The translations under genes and the position numbers were made by a program. Shown here in pieces: positions 13,262-24,344 of a stretch of 64,000 nucleotides of DNA (position 1 is the stretch's first letter; each line of letters starts with the position of its first letter). The notes under the pieces were generated by a model that saw nothing but the letters and a program-made list of their open reading frames with translations, was not told where the DNA came from and searched no databases. The DNA comes from Epiperipatus broadwayi (lineage: Eukaryota; Onychophora; Udeonychophora; Euonychophora; Peripatidae): positions 9,343,011 to 9,407,010 of the forward strand of contig JAQFVV010006221.1 in the NCBI GenBank assembly GCA_028023455.1. Direction: 5' to 3'.

Positions 13262-13820
13262 AAACTTTTATTAGTAAACAATTTCAACAGCCCCTATGAT
13301 TAAAAACCCAATAAAGTACGTACTTACTTGAACCAGAAGATTTTGTAAACTCGAATAAATAAACTGACTTCCTGATTTTCTTTTTCATAGTACTGCCCCT
13401 CAATAAATAATAATATTCAAAGTTCAAATCACAAATAAGTACATGTCACATTAAATGAACCAATTTATAATGTTTTATGAAAGCATGATCATATGAGACT
13501 GATAGATTCTGCTAATAATGAATATGGTCTTGTCCCACCATGATCAAGTGTGGATATGTATTTTTATGCATCTTTATGTGTGACTTTTTTAATGGCACAT
13601 TTTACCTTTTTGTTTACAAGTTTGGTATTTAATGCATTTTTATCAAAAAAGTGTTATTATGAATTAATTCACTTCTTAATTAGGTATCTATTGGAACCAT
13701 AGATATTTTGAAGTAACAGCAAATAGCAGTAGTAAGGGGATCTTTTTTGCTGTTGTCAACCCCCAAATTATTTTATTGAAACTATCAACCTTTAGAAAGT
13801 TCAAATTGATCCTAGTGAGT
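13262..13820. other. AT-rich interval, nothing identified
   Basis: It lies between the hAT remnant and the F5 repeat. The outer end of the hAT element probably lies here but I cannot place it. Confidence 0.35.
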
Positions 13821-13854
13821 CAATATTGACCACTTTGGGAACTTTTGCACTAAA

Positions 13855-13932
13855 GATTGTAACTTTATTGATACAAAGAAGTTTAAATAAATCTCCTGTT
13901 TAAACCTTTTTGTATCAATAATTTCAATCTCT
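13855..13932. repeat. Hairpin next to F5 repeat, about 33-bp arms
   Basis: GATTGTAACTTTATTGATAC and the following bases are mirrored by GTATCAATAATTTCAATC after a loop of about ten bases, with a few mismatches. It lies directly upstream of an F5 unit and shares its word usage, so it is probably the foldback part of that insertion. Confidence 0.6.
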
Positions 13933-13959
13933 ATGGTCAAGTTGCAATCATTAGTATCT

Positions 13960-14130
13960 ATATAAATATATTGGACCATAAATAACAATGGAATTTCACC
14001 TTTATTGTTAAACAAAGGTTGCCTTGACAACAGTTTGAAATTGTTGATTGTTATTGATACTGGGATTGTCTATGTGTTGACTGATTTTACAGAATACTTA
14101 TAAACCCATTTAGCTTTGAACATTATTACA
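13960..14130 (+). repeat. F5 dispersed repeat, copy 1
   Basis: It contains ATTGGACCATAAATAACAAT, TTGCCTTGACAACAGTTTGA, TTGTTGATTGTTATTGATAC and CCCATTTAGCTTTGAACATT. The same words recur at 36005-36075, 42605-43213 and 46390-46575 in both orientations, always with foldback structure. It may be a PLE terminal repeat, since one copy abuts a PLE-A coding end, but no hammerhead core is convincing. Confidence 0.6.
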
Positions 14131-14639
14131 CTTATATATATATATAATATTCAAATACACATGTATTGTCTATATTAAACTTGATGTAATTAGAAAGGAC
14201 TTGTACTCAGACTTTCAAGTTCTCCACAGTCACCTGCTCCATCTTATACAACTGATACCCATAACCACATACATCTTTTTCACATGTACATAGTCATATG
14301 TATCAGTAGTATAAGATGGAGTGGATAGCTATGAAGAGCTTGAATATATATCTATGTTATATTTAATATTTTCATGGTTATATGATGAAAATAAAGTCTT
14401 ATTTGGGTTATACTGTGTATTATTTTGTTTTAATTTCCAAAGTTTCAATGAAATAACATTCAACCTTGTCAAAGTTAAGATATTAACAAACTATTATATC
14501 TTGAGTAATAATGAGAAAGAGTGTGAAGTAAAAGAACAATCATTCTTATATATATATATCTAATAATTCATTGTTTAGTATGGGTGGATAAAAAAATTAC
14601 TTTCTTCAGTTTTACAATTAATTGATTTCAAATTGATTT

Positions 14640-15925
14640 TAGAAGAAAAAGATGAAAGAAGTGGTTCCACAATATTGGAATACATTGTGCTTCATCAAAT
14701 TTGTTAAACCACTTAGTCTTTTCAATATATCAACAAACTCTCGCATGATTCTCAAATCATAACTTTTACAAATTAGCTAGTATTTTAGCATTATCGATAT
14801 CAAATGTGTGACCAATCTCTAAAAAATGTGATTTAAAAATTGATATGATTAACTTTTGATTGAAGACATTTTTTATGCTCCCTAATTTTTAAGTTAATAC
14901 ATCTATCTGATTGACTGCATAACTTCTTGAACACTGTGAACATGGAAATTTCACAGACACAGTATTTTAAACATACTCAGTCTTTAAATTTTTGAAAAAA
15001 GTCATTTTTTTTGTCCAATAGAAAAAAATTGGTCTTAATATTGAAATTAAATAGCCTTCTGCAGATCTTATCAGTGTCTCCTTTTACGTAAAATAACTCT
15101 ATAACTAGTTAAGTTATCAATTTTATCATCTGTTTTCTTCTTAGTATCAATGCTATAAAAAGCTTTATATATAACGTTTTTATTGCAACCATTATAGAGC
15201 AAAATATTTTTAGTTAGTGCTATTTATTGAACGACGATCGTTATCAAATATCATTATAAACTCTCATCAAAACATTTTTTTCGTCACAAAAAATAAGAAT
15301 TGAAATTGAGATATATATATATGGATGGATTTTTAATAAAGGGTTATCAAATTTTCTAGCAATTAAAATATCTACAAAAGAAAATGTTCTGGGCCAACCG
15401 ATGAGGGCTGGTTCAGCACGAAATGCATCTTGGGTCTCATTTGTCTTTTATTGTATCTTTATTTATATGAAGAATAAAAAAGAAAGAGGAAGTATGGAGA
15501 TTGTTAAAATAATCGATAAGATTATTTTTAACTTCCATGTGAACTTAGTATTAGGATGCCATCCATTAAGAAAAACAAGAAAGGAATTCAAGCAATCTCT
15601 ATATATCAAATGAATTATCTATAACCAAATGGAATGTTTCTTACTATCTGCATTTAATGTTTGATTCTCAATATTAGTCAAGAAGAGATCAGCAATTACA
15701 AGTGATAGTAGAGAGCCCATAGAAATTCCTTTAATTTGCTTATACTTCTGAAAATTATAAATAAAAAATGTATTTTCAAGGCAATGTTTTTGCCAATCAA
15801 ATAATAAAATCAGATAAATTATTGTATTGAGCTGTTATAGATAAAGCTTCTTCAACAGGAATACTGGTACGCATAGAAGTGACACCAAAACTGACCAATA
15901 CATTGCTTTATTGTTATCTAAAAAG
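14640..15925 (-). pseudogene. PLE-B copy 1 (RT plus GIY-YIG), truncated
   Basis: The minus strand carries broken frames in PLE order. Motif A region SMRTSIPVEEALSITAQYNN lies near 15820-15900, then the rest of the RT. The GIY-YIG endonuclease block (PCSQCSRSYA, then RCINLKIREHKKCLQSKVNH) is at about 14850-14945, followed by a C-terminal stretch to about 14640. It is homologous to the plus-strand copy that begins only about 30 bp to the right, so the two lie head to head. Stops and frameshifts are frequent. An F1-like hammerhead insertion interrupts it near 15310-15500. The enzyme would copy RNA to DNA and cut target DNA with the endonuclease. Confidence 0.75.
15392..15434 (+). ncRNA. Decayed hammerhead (F1-like, subtype with AUGCAU stem III)
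   Basis: CCAA, CCGATGA, GGGCUG/CAGCAC stem II, GAAA, ATGCAT stem III, H17 = C, TTGG. Core U4 is C here, which should stop cleavage. It is almost identical to the intact copy at 22872-22916. Confidence 0.65.
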
Positions 15926-16808
15926 ACAAAAATAATTTAGTAAACTTATTTTGATTGGATTACAAGTTATCAAAAATTTACTTAATTATAAACTTTCTTC
16001 AAATGAAGTTTTCTTATTGGAGAAAGGTTTTAATTATATGTTGGCTCCTAAATGTATTTCAGTTGAAAATATTACTTAACATGGAATTTTCTTTAAAAAA
16101 ATATAGACTTACACCCTGCCAATCTTATTAGATTTGAAGTTTGTGATGTCTTAAAAATATGAAACCTTCCAAAACTAATTTATCTGAAGAAGAATTTGTT
16201 TAAAAAGAAATGATTTTATTGTTTTTATTCCTGCAGATAAAGGTAACTCGACTTTTGTATTTAATCATTTAGATTATAATAATAAAATTTAAATTACTAA
16301 ATGATGGGACTTACAAAAATATTATTAGAAATCCTCTGATATAATTTAAAAAAAGGTTAAAACTTTTTATCAAATGTTCCAGCACGGATAAAAATATAAA
16401 AATTAAAATTCAGTCCAAGAAAAGGCTCTTCATTATATCCTAAATTTTTGTGGTTTATCTAAAATTTGTAACCCTGAGATACCATTGAGATCTATTTTGT
16501 GTGCGATAGGTTCTGTCACACATTTATTGGATCAATTTTTAGTCCAATGTTTAGAACCAGTGACAGATAGCATTCCATCCAGAATTTAAAATTCAATTCA
16601 TTTTATTTCTGTTATTAAAAATTAAAAGCTAGCTAAGAGTAATTTATTGATCAAATTTGATGCCTCTTCTATTTTTACCAATATCACTGTTGGAGAAGCA
16701 TTATCCATGATAACCCAAAACAATAATTTACCTGATCTAATTATTCAAATGACAAAACAATGCTTTGAAAATCATTTATTATTTATGATTTTTATAAGTA
16801 CTGTATAA

Positions 16809-17194
16809 ATATTTGAAAACCAGGCACTCTTCACAAACCTGGGAGCTTTAATTGTAAGTATAGGGGTTTGAACTCAGATTTTCAAGAATCCTTCAACTAT
16901 CCACACTATCTTACGCAACTGATACACATGACCACATACATATAGAAAAGATAAATAATCACCAATATACGTATTTCATGCTAAACCAGCACTCATCAGT
17001 TGGTCCAGATTATCATCTCCCACATATATATATAATCAGTGCTCAGTTTATATTAAGATAGCAAATCTTCATACTTTAATGGACAGGCTTCAATCCACTC
17101 CAACCTCCAACTTTTCAGCCATCCATATCATTGAAAATCTGATGATGAAAAGTCAAATCCCATGCTGATACTAATATTATTAAGTACTGTATAA
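16809..17194 (-). mobile_element. F1 element copy b, inserted in PLE-B
   Basis: It is bounded by a 14-bp direct repeat TAAGTACTGTATAA at 16795-16808 and 17181-17194 that belongs to the PLE reading frame, so the second copy is a TSD. The inserted part matches F1 units at 7448-7876 and 39725-40165 in minus orientation. It interrupts the RT between motifs A and B, so it is younger than PLE-B copy 2. Confidence 0.85.
16961..17004 (-). ncRNA. Type I hammerhead ribozyme (F1-b)
   Basis: Minus strand: ACCAA, CTGATGA, stem II GUGCU/AGCAU around GGUUU, GAAA, stem III ATACGTAT, H17 = A, TTGGT. Core and stems are complete. Cleavage is predicted 5' of the TTGGT strand. Confidence 0.85.
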
Positions 17195-18551
17195 GCAAAT
17201 TAAAAGGATTTCTATGGTATCTCCCTCCACTGTTACCTTAACTGTGGATCTCTTCATGAATAATTTTAAAAATCAAGTATTAAGTACAGCCAGTAAGAAA
17301 CCTTCTATTTGGCTCAGATATGTAGATTATACATTTGTTATATGGACTTCAGATATAAATGCCTTGAATACTTTTCTTGTTTTTCTTAATAGATGACATT
17401 TTTAAATTAAGTTTACCATAGAAGTTGAAAATAAGAAAATTCTTTTCTAGGTATTTTAAGTGCTACAAAAACTGTGACTCTTTATCAATATCTGTTTAAA
17501 GAAAATCTATCCATTGATATCTCAATTTTAATTCTCATCATCATCCTCCTTATATATTTTCTGTGGCAAAAAAATCTTTTGATGTGAGCATATAGTTTTT
17601 CTGATAAAGATCATCTTGCTCAAGAAATAGTCTAACAAAAAATATTTTATTCACTAAAGATTACAATAAAAACATTATATATAAAGGTTTTCATAGTATT
17701 GATATTAAGAAGGAAAAAGGATGATAAAATTGACAATTCAACTAGTTATAGAGTTGTTTTACCTTATATTAAAGTAGTTGCTAATAAGATCAGTAGAAAA
17801 TTATCTAATTTCAATATTAATACTACCCTTCCCACTAGCAAAAAAATGGTGATTTTTCTCATAACCTAAATATTAAGTATTTTTGGAATATCAAGGTATC
17901 TATGAAATTCTATGTTCACAGTACTCAAGAAGCTATGAGATTCAATCAAATAGACATATTAATATAAGAATTAAGGAAGATAAAAAATGATTTCAATTAA
18001 AAATTGATTACATCACATTATTTTAGAAATTGGTCAAACACCTGACTTTGATAATAGTAAAATACTAACTAATTTGAAAAAAGTATGGTTTAGAAGCTAT
18101 GAAAGAATCTATTGAAATATTGAAAAGACCAGTTAGCTTAAATAATTCTGATGAAGCACAATATATTCCAGCCTTCTGAAGACCACTTATTTTATCTCCT
18201 TCTTCTAAAATCAGCTTGGAATCAATTAATTATAAAACTGAAGAAAGTAAAAACTTTTTTAATCCACCAATTCTGAATGATCAACCATCAAACATATGGG
18301 AATGATTGTTCTTTACTTCCTGCTCAATTTTGTTATTACTTAAGACATAACAGTTCTCCATTAAAACTGTAACCATGACAAGGATGAATAATATTTCATT
18401 GAAGTGTTGGAAATAAAAAGAAAATAATATATGGTATTACCCAAATAAGACTTTATCTTTAATATATATTTACTTAAAAAAACATTAACGAGAAATTTTG
18501 TAATGGAATTTTTGACATTTTTTTGTATGTGGGTATTTATTTAAATATAAT

Positions 18552-18692
18552 CACCATCACTATCATTTTTAATTATTATCAATCCACTGCAGAATGAAGG
18601 TCTCTCCAAGTTCAACCCATTTTCTCTGATCTCTAACCCCTCTTCTCCATATCACCCCAGCACATTTATTTCATTCAACCATCTCACATGTT
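18552..18692 (-). pseudogene. RTE LINE 3' fragment with ATGATGATG-type tail
   Basis: The plus strand shows CATCACCATCACTATCAT, the reverse of the RTE tail, followed by the reverse complement of the WIELGETFILQW block and upstream codons. It is a very short 5'-truncated copy. Confidence 0.7.
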
Positions 18693-18699
18693 TAAATAT

Positions 18700-20870
18700 A
18701 TGTATGTTTATATTTTTTAGAAATTTTTTAACTTGAAAAGAATTATATGAATAATGTTTTTCAAACATTTTCTAATATGGCACCCAACTTAATAATTCAT
18801 TTTGGAACATCTCATTTCTTTGGTACGTGTGTAATTTATTATTTTATAACATTAGAAATGATTTACAATACATATTAATTAATATGTATAAAATTCTTTC
18901 AATAAATTGATTAGAAAAGTAATAAATATTAAATAATAATTACAAGAAAATTATATAAAAACAAGTATTTTGATATTTGAGTCTGAGGTCACTCAAAGAC
19001 TTTTTCAATTGGGTTTAATTGTTCTCTTTTGCTATTTTTAAATAGTTGTTAATACAAAATTTGTGTAAATAGATAGTAAAAATTGTACTAATATTATTAA
19101 AGCTTTTTTTTTTTTTTTGCAGCATGATAACACAATGAGACTTGATACTAGGACTGTTTATAGAATTAACAAATAGTACAAATAATAGTTTTTCTAATTA
19201 AATCACAGTTAATTTATATAAGAAAAACTAAAATGACAAATATCTTTGATATGTAGGATTTGGTTATTAATTTAGTCCACTTACCTTGTTCTATCTCTAA
19301 AGGGGGAAAATATTGTAATATTTTTTTTAAAAAATATGTTACAGTATATATTGTAATAATTTAAGACATCAGTTATAAAAGCATACTTTGAAAACTGATT
19401 CATGTTGAATGTCAAAAAAAAAAAAAAGATCGAAGCAAAGTTACTATAACAGTAGTGGAAATCTAAGTATTAAGCATTGAGATATTTTTTTAATAAAATA
19501 TTTTCCTATATATGTATATTGTAATAATTGTAATCATAAAATTGAATTGTTGATCTTTGTTGTGCTTGGCTGAATTGCAGGTTTCAGATCAATAAAAATA
19601 TAAGCACTAGATAAATGCAGTTGTATGTAGATAAACGTAGTTAATACTGTGCTGCTCATGCCAGACTCACTTCCATATGAATATATTAGCTTGCCTCATG
19701 AGTTCTAGTCAAGACTTTTCTGGCTGTGCTGGACAGCTTGTCTTGAGTCTACCATAGTCTTAGCAGCTTTCAGTTCTATCATGGACTTGCCTTACTGGGT
19801 AGACATATCGGTATTGACTATAATAGAAACACCTTCACAGTTGAAAGCAGTTTCATTAGAGAGCACATTCAGTCATTCAGGTTAGACAGACTCTCTCTGT
19901 GTCTTTGGATTGCCTCCAAAAAGGCTGACTATTTATTGCCAGAACCCCTACTTTATTTGGCAGCAATTGGATTCACAGGGCATTATTGCCTCATAGCCCA
20001 TACTAACCAATGGTAGAATTTATATACACATGTTTACACATTGGCCATACTTATGTTTTACCCTTTGGCTATATTTATACATTGGTTATCCACATGTTTA
20101 CACATTGGTTAGTGGCAATGGGTGCTCAATCCAATTAGATAAGGAAAGAACCTGGAACTGAAAACTTTAAAACAGAAATAGTTTTGAAATTAAATTACAA
20201 TAACAGTAAAAGAAATCTAAGTACTAAAATTTTTATTGTATTTTGTGATCTTATTGTCATTTAGTTGATTTTTTTTTGCAATTTATTTATTTATTAATTT
20301 AAATTTTTTCTCTCAATGAACTCAATTGGCTGAAATATCAAATATTATAACAAGTGCTAATGACTAATATAGCAACTGAATGCACAAAACTTTTCAAAAT
20401 ATTTTAGTTTTGAATAAAGCATCAGGTATATTTATGACATTTTCTGAATTTATTAGTATTTAATTTTTCTACTGCGATTCCTTCATATTTACTAGTTTTT
20501 TAAAAAAATTCTTTTTATGCACATAGGAAATATTCTAATCATGAACCATAAAAATAAAGTAAAAAAAAATTGATTAGTATTAAAGTGGAAAAAAGATTAT
20601 TTCTAAAAGAAAAAAATTGTAAAACGATCAGTGATTTATGTTCTGAATATAACATGGTTAAATCAATGATGTACACTGCTTTTAAGAAATAAACCAGAAG
20701 GTGTAAAGTAGTAAAAAGCATTTCCAAATTGATCAGTTTACATTGTAATATCACAAAGCAAATTAAAACTTTTGCTAATTTGAATTATTGAAATGCAAAT
20801 GCAAAAGGCAGGTGATAGTGCCAATGAGACAATTTTTTGGGAAAAGATCAATTGTTTAAAAAATTGATTT
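18700..20870. other. Unassigned interval with two similar blocks
   Basis: Similar blocks of about 32 bp at 19441-19476 and 20197-20229 (AACAGTA, GAAATCTAAGTA) bracket a less AT-rich stretch. That stretch contains CACATGTTTACACATTGG twice (about 20028 and 20089). This could be an old insertion with degraded direct repeats, but no element is recognised. Confidence 0.35.
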
Positions 20871-20884
20871 CTAAATCTCCTAGT

Positions 20885-21505
20885 CATCACATGATCACCA
20901 TTTCTTATGCTTGCTCATAACTGTTGTTAAAACAGGATGTGATGTGATGTGATGTACTTGGCTTCTCCTTAAACAAAGTCAAGAATATCTCAGCAACTAT
21001 GCCCAGATAAACCTGTTAGCCACTTTATTTTCCATTTCCCACTCTAAGTCTTCCCATATTCTGCCCCATCCCATTTCCACAACATAATCTTTGTCAACTC
21101 TATGGCTTTTAAATCTAAATCCCCTTTATCTTTTCGCAAACCCAGCATAAAAACTACTAACTCACTTTCTGTATTGTCACTTTGTTCATATCTATTCTCC
21201 CATAACTTCATTATCTGTACCCTTTCTGCTTTCAAGCATTTACATTCAATCAACAGATTCCTAATGTTTTCTATACCTTCCTTACACAATTTGCATGCTA
21301 AATCACCCATAGTTTTCCATTTACATGTATACTCTCTTGTTGCTAAAGATCCCATTTGAGCCTTAAACAATAAATGCCCCATACAGTAGTGCCACTCAGT
21401 GCAAGCCAGAGTAATCAATGGATGCCAAAAGACTTCATTCTGGTATCCATTGATTATTCTGGCTTGCACAGAGTGGCACTACTGTATGGAGAGTTTTGCC
21501 TGATT
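20885..21505. mobile_element. F2 element copy a, carrying a captured LINE fragment
   Basis: A perfect 13-bp TSD TAAATCTCCTAGT lies at 20872-20884 and 21506-21518. The left end is the reverse complement of the F2 segment ending GATGGTGATCATGTGATG. The right end holds an inverted pair of F2 terminal segments: CATACAGTAGTGCCAC at about 21380, mirrored by GTGGCACTACTGTATGGAGA at about 21473. Between the ends, the minus strand encodes a LINE zinc-knuckle fragment. The hammerhead portion is absent, so this is a rearranged or chimeric F2 insertion. Confidence 0.75.
21044..21469 (-). pseudogene. LINE C-terminal (zf-RVT-like) fragment inside F2-a
   Basis: The central part of this 141-codon open frame (about codons 25-80) reads EWHYCMGHLLFKAQMGSLAT, REYTCKWKTM, then a CKLCKEGIENIRNLLIEC zinc-knuckle-like block, as in the C-terminal region of LINE reverse transcriptases. 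The usual histidine is replaced by asparagine in RNLLIEC. The first codons come from F2 terminal sequence read in frame, so the open frame crosses an element junction and the start codon has no meaning. There is no RT catalytic domain. It is probably a captured fragment and not a functional gene. Confidence 0.6.
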
Positions 21506-21518
21506 TAAATCTCCTAGT

Positions 21519-22750
21519 TACAAGTACTATTCTTGCAAAAAAATTTATGGCCAGTAAAGTAGATCTCATTGAAATGTGAATTGCATACCATTATAAAGCT
21601 TAATGAGGATGCTAGCATAAACAGAATCTGCTACTGAATATTATCTCACAAGAAAGCACTTTTTATTAGGATATGTAAATTTGTTTACATTTTAATTTTA
21701 TACTTATAAAAATTGATTTTAGTTTTAATTAAACATTTATTGGAATAATATATACTATAATGAACTATATTTACATTTTATAGTTATATTTTTGGTTTTC
21801 CTGCTTAAGTGGTTGGTTTGAGTGTAGATCTAAGTTGCGCTGCTGGAATGGATATCTCTAAATACATATCCTTCAATATAAACTACAATGAATAAATGCA
21901 ACACACGAGCTTCTAGAATTAATTAACTCATGGTACCAAATTTCACATATTCATCTTTAATGTCAATCCAGAATGTAATAATTTCAATTTGTTTATGTTT
22001 CAATTTTAAATTTTCATTGTAAAAAGCACTATTATGCTGCCCATCACTATATTTTGTAGCGTTATGACGGAAAACCATTGCTATATGTGTAGTCAAAGCA
22101 TCACAGTATATCATTTATATGACACAATTATTAAACTAGTTATATATACAGTTATGTGATTTTTGATATATTACAATTACTTTTATGGCTGAAATTCAAA
22201 TACAAATTTTTCATTGTGACTCATTCTTGTTGCTGATTAAAAAAAAACAACATAAAAATACACCTATTTTATTTATGTATTTAAATGTTTAAATGTAATA
22301 ATATTTTTAAAATTATGTCTTTTGTAATTGTGCTTTTGTTCTATTAATTTCAAACAGACAGTATGAACTACCATTTATCAAAAAAATGAGCACAAACAAA
22401 AACCGGCACTGTTTCCCAATTTTTTTTTGACCAAATATAAACATGACGTAAAAAATAAAAGAATAATAATGTACTTATAAACACAATAGGAAGTTTGACA
22501 TCAAAATTGAAACTGATTTTGTTTTACAGAATTAATTAGGTAAATGAAAGTTTTTTTTTGTTTAGAGACTTAGCTCATCATCCCAAATTTGTTTGAGTGT
22601 ACTAAAAATATGAAAAGGTAGTCACATAAAATGCATCTTTAATCGTCATAATTCCACTGACATGAAAAACTCATGGATGGATATCAACTTTAAAAACTAA
22701 TGATAATAAGATAAGAAAAAAACAAAAACTTTCTCCATTTTCTTTTAAGA
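21519..22750. other. AT-rich interval, nothing identified
   Basis: No gene, terminal repeat or RNA structure could be supported. Confidence 0.45.
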
Positions 22751-22871
22751 TAAAACTGAAGTGTCAAAGTTGTGAGTGGAGGAAGTTTGACAATGGTAAA
22801 TGAAAATATAACAATTTACTCTAGATAAATACTTTGCATATAATAAAGATATATATGAGAGATAGTGATCT

Positions 22872-22916
22872 GGGCCAACTGATGAGTGCTGGTTCAGCAC
22901 GAAATGCATCTTGGGG
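22872..22916 (+). ncRNA. Type I hammerhead ribozyme (F1 subtype)
   Basis: Stem I CCAA/TTGG, core CTGATGA (22879-22885), perfect stem II GUGCUG/CAGCAC, GAAA (22901-22904), stem III ATGCAT palindrome, H17 = C (22910). All core bases are present. Stem I is only four pairs before a G-G mismatch. Confidence 0.85.
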
Positions 22917-23038
22917 TAATTTGTCTTTTATTATATCTTTATTTAAACAAAGGCAAAACTCTCCATACAGTAGTGCCACCCTGTGCCAAACAGAGTAATC
23001 AATGGATGCCAGAAGGCTTGTGCATAAAATCCCTATCT

Positions 23039-23080
23039 TCCCCAGACTAGTTTTTGGCTTGTGGCCATCATCAGTGAGGA
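23039..23080 (-). ncRNA. Hammerhead (F2-b, minus arm), G12 mutated
   Basis: Minus strand: TCCTCA, CTGATGA, UGGC/GCCA stem II, AAAA in place of GAAA, ACTAGT stem III, C, TGGGGA. The G12 change should abolish cleavage. The rest is identical to the plus arm. Confidence 0.75.
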
Positions 23081-23853
23081 GCCTTGGATCTGAGAGCACT
23101 GCACCTAGATCTTAGGATCTAATTCAATCCTCCAGCAGCCACCTTTTAACTCTACTTTACAATAAAAATTATGGAGAATGAAATTGAAAACATTGTTAAT
23201 ATCTTCAATCTAAGCTCAATAGCTTATATAGTCATATGGGTCTGAACTCGATTCAGCACCCATACATTTTGGTGTCTTTGGCTCTTAAACAACCATAGCC
23301 ACCACTATCCTATTAGGCAGGATTGGTGTTAAACCACTAAACATCACATGATCACCATCTCTATACTAGTGCATAATTGTTGTAAACAAAGGCAAAACTC
23401 TTCATACAGTAGTGCCACCCTGTGCCAAACAGAGTAATCAATGGATGCCAGAAGGCTTATGCATAAAATCTCTATCTAGTGCCTACTCATCCAATATCAC
23501 CAGACTAGTGGCACAGGGTGGCACTACTGTATGGAGAGTTTTGCCTTTGTTTACAACAATTATGTGCTAGTATAGAGATGGTGATCATGTGATGTTTAGT
23601 GGTCTAACACCAATCCTGCCTAATAGGATAGTGGTGGCTATGGTTGTTTAAGAGCCAAAGACACCAAAATGTATGGGTGCTAAATTGAGTTCAGACCCAT
23701 ATGATTATATAAGCTATTGAGCTTAGATTGAAGATATTAACAATGTTTTTAATTTCATTCTCATAGTTTTGTAGTAAAGTAGAGTTAAAAGGTGGCTGCT
23801 GGAGGGTTGCATTAGGTCCTAAGATCTAGGTGCAGTGCTCTCAGATCCAAGGC

Positions 23854-23895
23854 TCCTCACTGATGATGGCCACAAGCCAGAAACTAGTCTGGGGA
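23854..23895 (+). ncRNA. Type I hammerhead ribozyme (F2-b, plus arm)
   Basis: Stem I TCCTCA/TGGGGA (six pairs including one G-U), core CTGATGA (23860-23866), stem II TGGC-CACAA-GCCA, GAAA (23880-23883), stem III ACTAGT palindrome, H17 = C (23889). The core is complete. Its sequence is unrelated to F1 outside the core, so it is a separate family. Confidence 0.9.
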
Positions 23896-24344
23896 TATTG
23901 GATGAGTAGGCACTAGATAGGGATTTTATGCACAAGCCTTCTGGCATCCATTGATTACTCTGTTTGACACAGGGTGGCACTACTGTATGGAGAGCTTTGC
24001 CTTTGTTTACAACAATTATGTGCTAGTATAGAGATGGTGATCATGTGATATCTTTATTTATATGAATTTAAAAAGAATGAGGAAGTATGGAGGTGTTTAT
24101 TATATCTATAAAGATATTACATACAGGACAGAGAAAGGTGAATAACTCGTGTGTGTAAATTTAAAAAATCAGATATATTAATCTTTAACTGAGGTTTAAA
24201 GTTTATATCTGTGCTAGAGATAATCTCTAGTTTCGAAAATGATTAGTAATAATTATTAGTGTATTTATCTGAAATGGATGGCATCAAAGTTGTGAGTGGA
24301 GGGAGTTTGACAATGGTAAATGAAAATGTAACAATGTCAGAAAA

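Larger units (their letters stand above)
15955..18302 (+). pseudogene. PLE-B copy 2 (RT plus GIY-YIG), split by an F1 insertion
   Basis: Blocks in order: LSSNEVFLLEKGFNYMLAPK near 15995-16055; VIPADKG-like block near 16225; SILCAIGSVTHLLDQF near 16490; motif A LIKFDASSIFTNITVGEAL near 16650; insertion 16809-17194; motif B QIKGISMVSPST near 17200; motif C LRYVDYTFVIWT near 17311-17346; GIY-YIG block (GIYEILCSQYSRSYEI, then INIRIKEDKK) near 17895-17990; C-terminus to about 18302. Motif C reads YVDY rather than YVDD, removing one catalytic aspartate. Many stops and frameshifts are present. The 5' end abuts copy 1 head to head. Confidence 0.8.
22946..24047. mobile_element. F2 element copy b: inverted dimer with two hammerheads
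   Basis: A 13-bp TSD ATATCTTTATTTA lies at 22933-22945 and 24048-24060. It contains one full minus-strand unit (about 22946-23385), a partial minus-strand unit (to 23505) and a full plus-strand unit (23506-24047). The long arms match over several hundred bases (GTGGCTATGGTTGTTTAAGA, GACACCAAAATGTATGGGTG and others). No ORF is conserved. The switch point ACTAG/TGG lies about six bases from the hammerhead cleavage position of the partial unit. The structure fits PLE-type integration of repeat-ended RNA with partial inverted copies. Confidence 0.85.
22816..24283 (+). mobile_element. F1-like element with nested F2-b, flanked by 52-bp direct repeats
   Basis: Direct repeats at 22764-22815 and 24284-24335 match at 50 of 52 bases (TCAAAGTTGTGAGTGGAGG at the start). 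The HHR at 22872-22916 lies inside, followed by TTGTCTTTTATTATATCTTT. The F2-b insertion starts at 22946, and the host element resumes after 24048-24060. Without F2-b the element is about 350 bp, close to other F1 units. The flanking repeat may be an unusually long TSD. Confidence 0.6.

Noticed and set aside
21044-21469. A 141-codon open frame as a host gene
   Set aside because: Its first codons read through an F2 terminal segment and the rest matches a LINE C-terminus, so it is a junction product.
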